Shown: positions 29,046-29,178 of the stretch, piece after piece
Layout: every line of letters starts with the position of its first letter
Position numbering within the stretch: the first letter of the stretch is position 1
From: Bigelowiella natans CCMP2755
Lineage: Eukaryota > Cercozoa > Chlorarachniophyceae
DNA: 29,178 nucleotides
NCBI GenBank assembly: GCA_000320545.1
Contig: ADNK01000239.1
Coordinates: 1-29,178, forward strand
Reading direction: 5' to 3'
The notes under the pieces: generated by a model
The model's database searches: none
What the model saw: the letters and a program-made list of their open reading frames with translations, nothing else
What the model was told of the DNA's origin: nothing
Translations under genes and position numbers: made by a program

Positions 29046-29178
29046 GTGAGTCGCCTGACCTTCGCCTGCTGCTCAATGATTGTATCCAAATAAGCTTGAA
29101 AACACGAAAAAGGCTCCTCGTCCTGACCAGCTATAGAATGCAGACCAATCGTATACTTCATTATCCCCCCCCCCCCCC
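29046..29178 (+). other. Start of an intron of the right-hand gene, ending in a C homopolymer
   Basis: A strong GTGAGT donor at 29046 opens an intron that does not close before the window ends. The last 14 bases (29165-29178) are all C, so the edge may be a hard-to-sequence homopolymer rather than a biological boundary. Confidence 0.6.

Overview
This is nuclear DNA from an intron-rich eukaryote, not a prokaryote. Every recognisable protein is split by GT-AG introns that keep the reading frame, and the introns carry long dinucleotide and trinucleotide microsatellites. Two proteins have apparent mitochondrial presequences. The taxon cannot be fixed from the window. A protist or alga, perhaps a stramenopile, is my low-confidence guess.

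Four genes can be supported, in alternating orientation. (1) 298-19501, minus: a giant gene of about 25 exons encoding a bridge-like lipid transfer protein of the BLTP1/KIAA1109/Tweek/Csf1 family, about 4,770 residues and complete from start to stop in my model. Two single-base frame breaks have to be bridged (exons 2 and 18). (2) 20031-23018, plus: an eight-exon mitochondrial class 2 dihydroorotate dehydrogenase, the fourth step of pyrimidine synthesis. (3) 23814-27931, minus: a 17-exon fumarylacetoacetate hydrolase-family protein of FAHD2 type, 312 residues, with an 18-nt microexon. (4) 28185 to the right end, plus: the first five exons of an unrecognised membrane protein whose 3' part lies outside the window.

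Genes 1/2 and 3/4 are head-to-head, with 529 and 253 bp between start codons, so shared promoter regions are likely. Genes 2/3 are tail-to-tail across 795 bp. The products do not form an obvious pathway. DHODH and the FAHD protein are both predicted mitochondrial, while the BLTP1 homologue should work at endoplasmic reticulum contact sites.

I derived exon boundaries by hand from splice motifs, phase matching and remembered family conservation. For genes 2 and 3 the phases close exactly. For gene 1 they close exactly once the two one-base breaks are allowed. I see no RNA gene, transposon coding sequence, CRISPR array or new multi-gene system. The notable points are the frame breaks, the extreme exon fragmentation of gene 3, an insertion in DHODH, a possible overlooked 84-nt exon in gene 1, and the unknown membrane protein.
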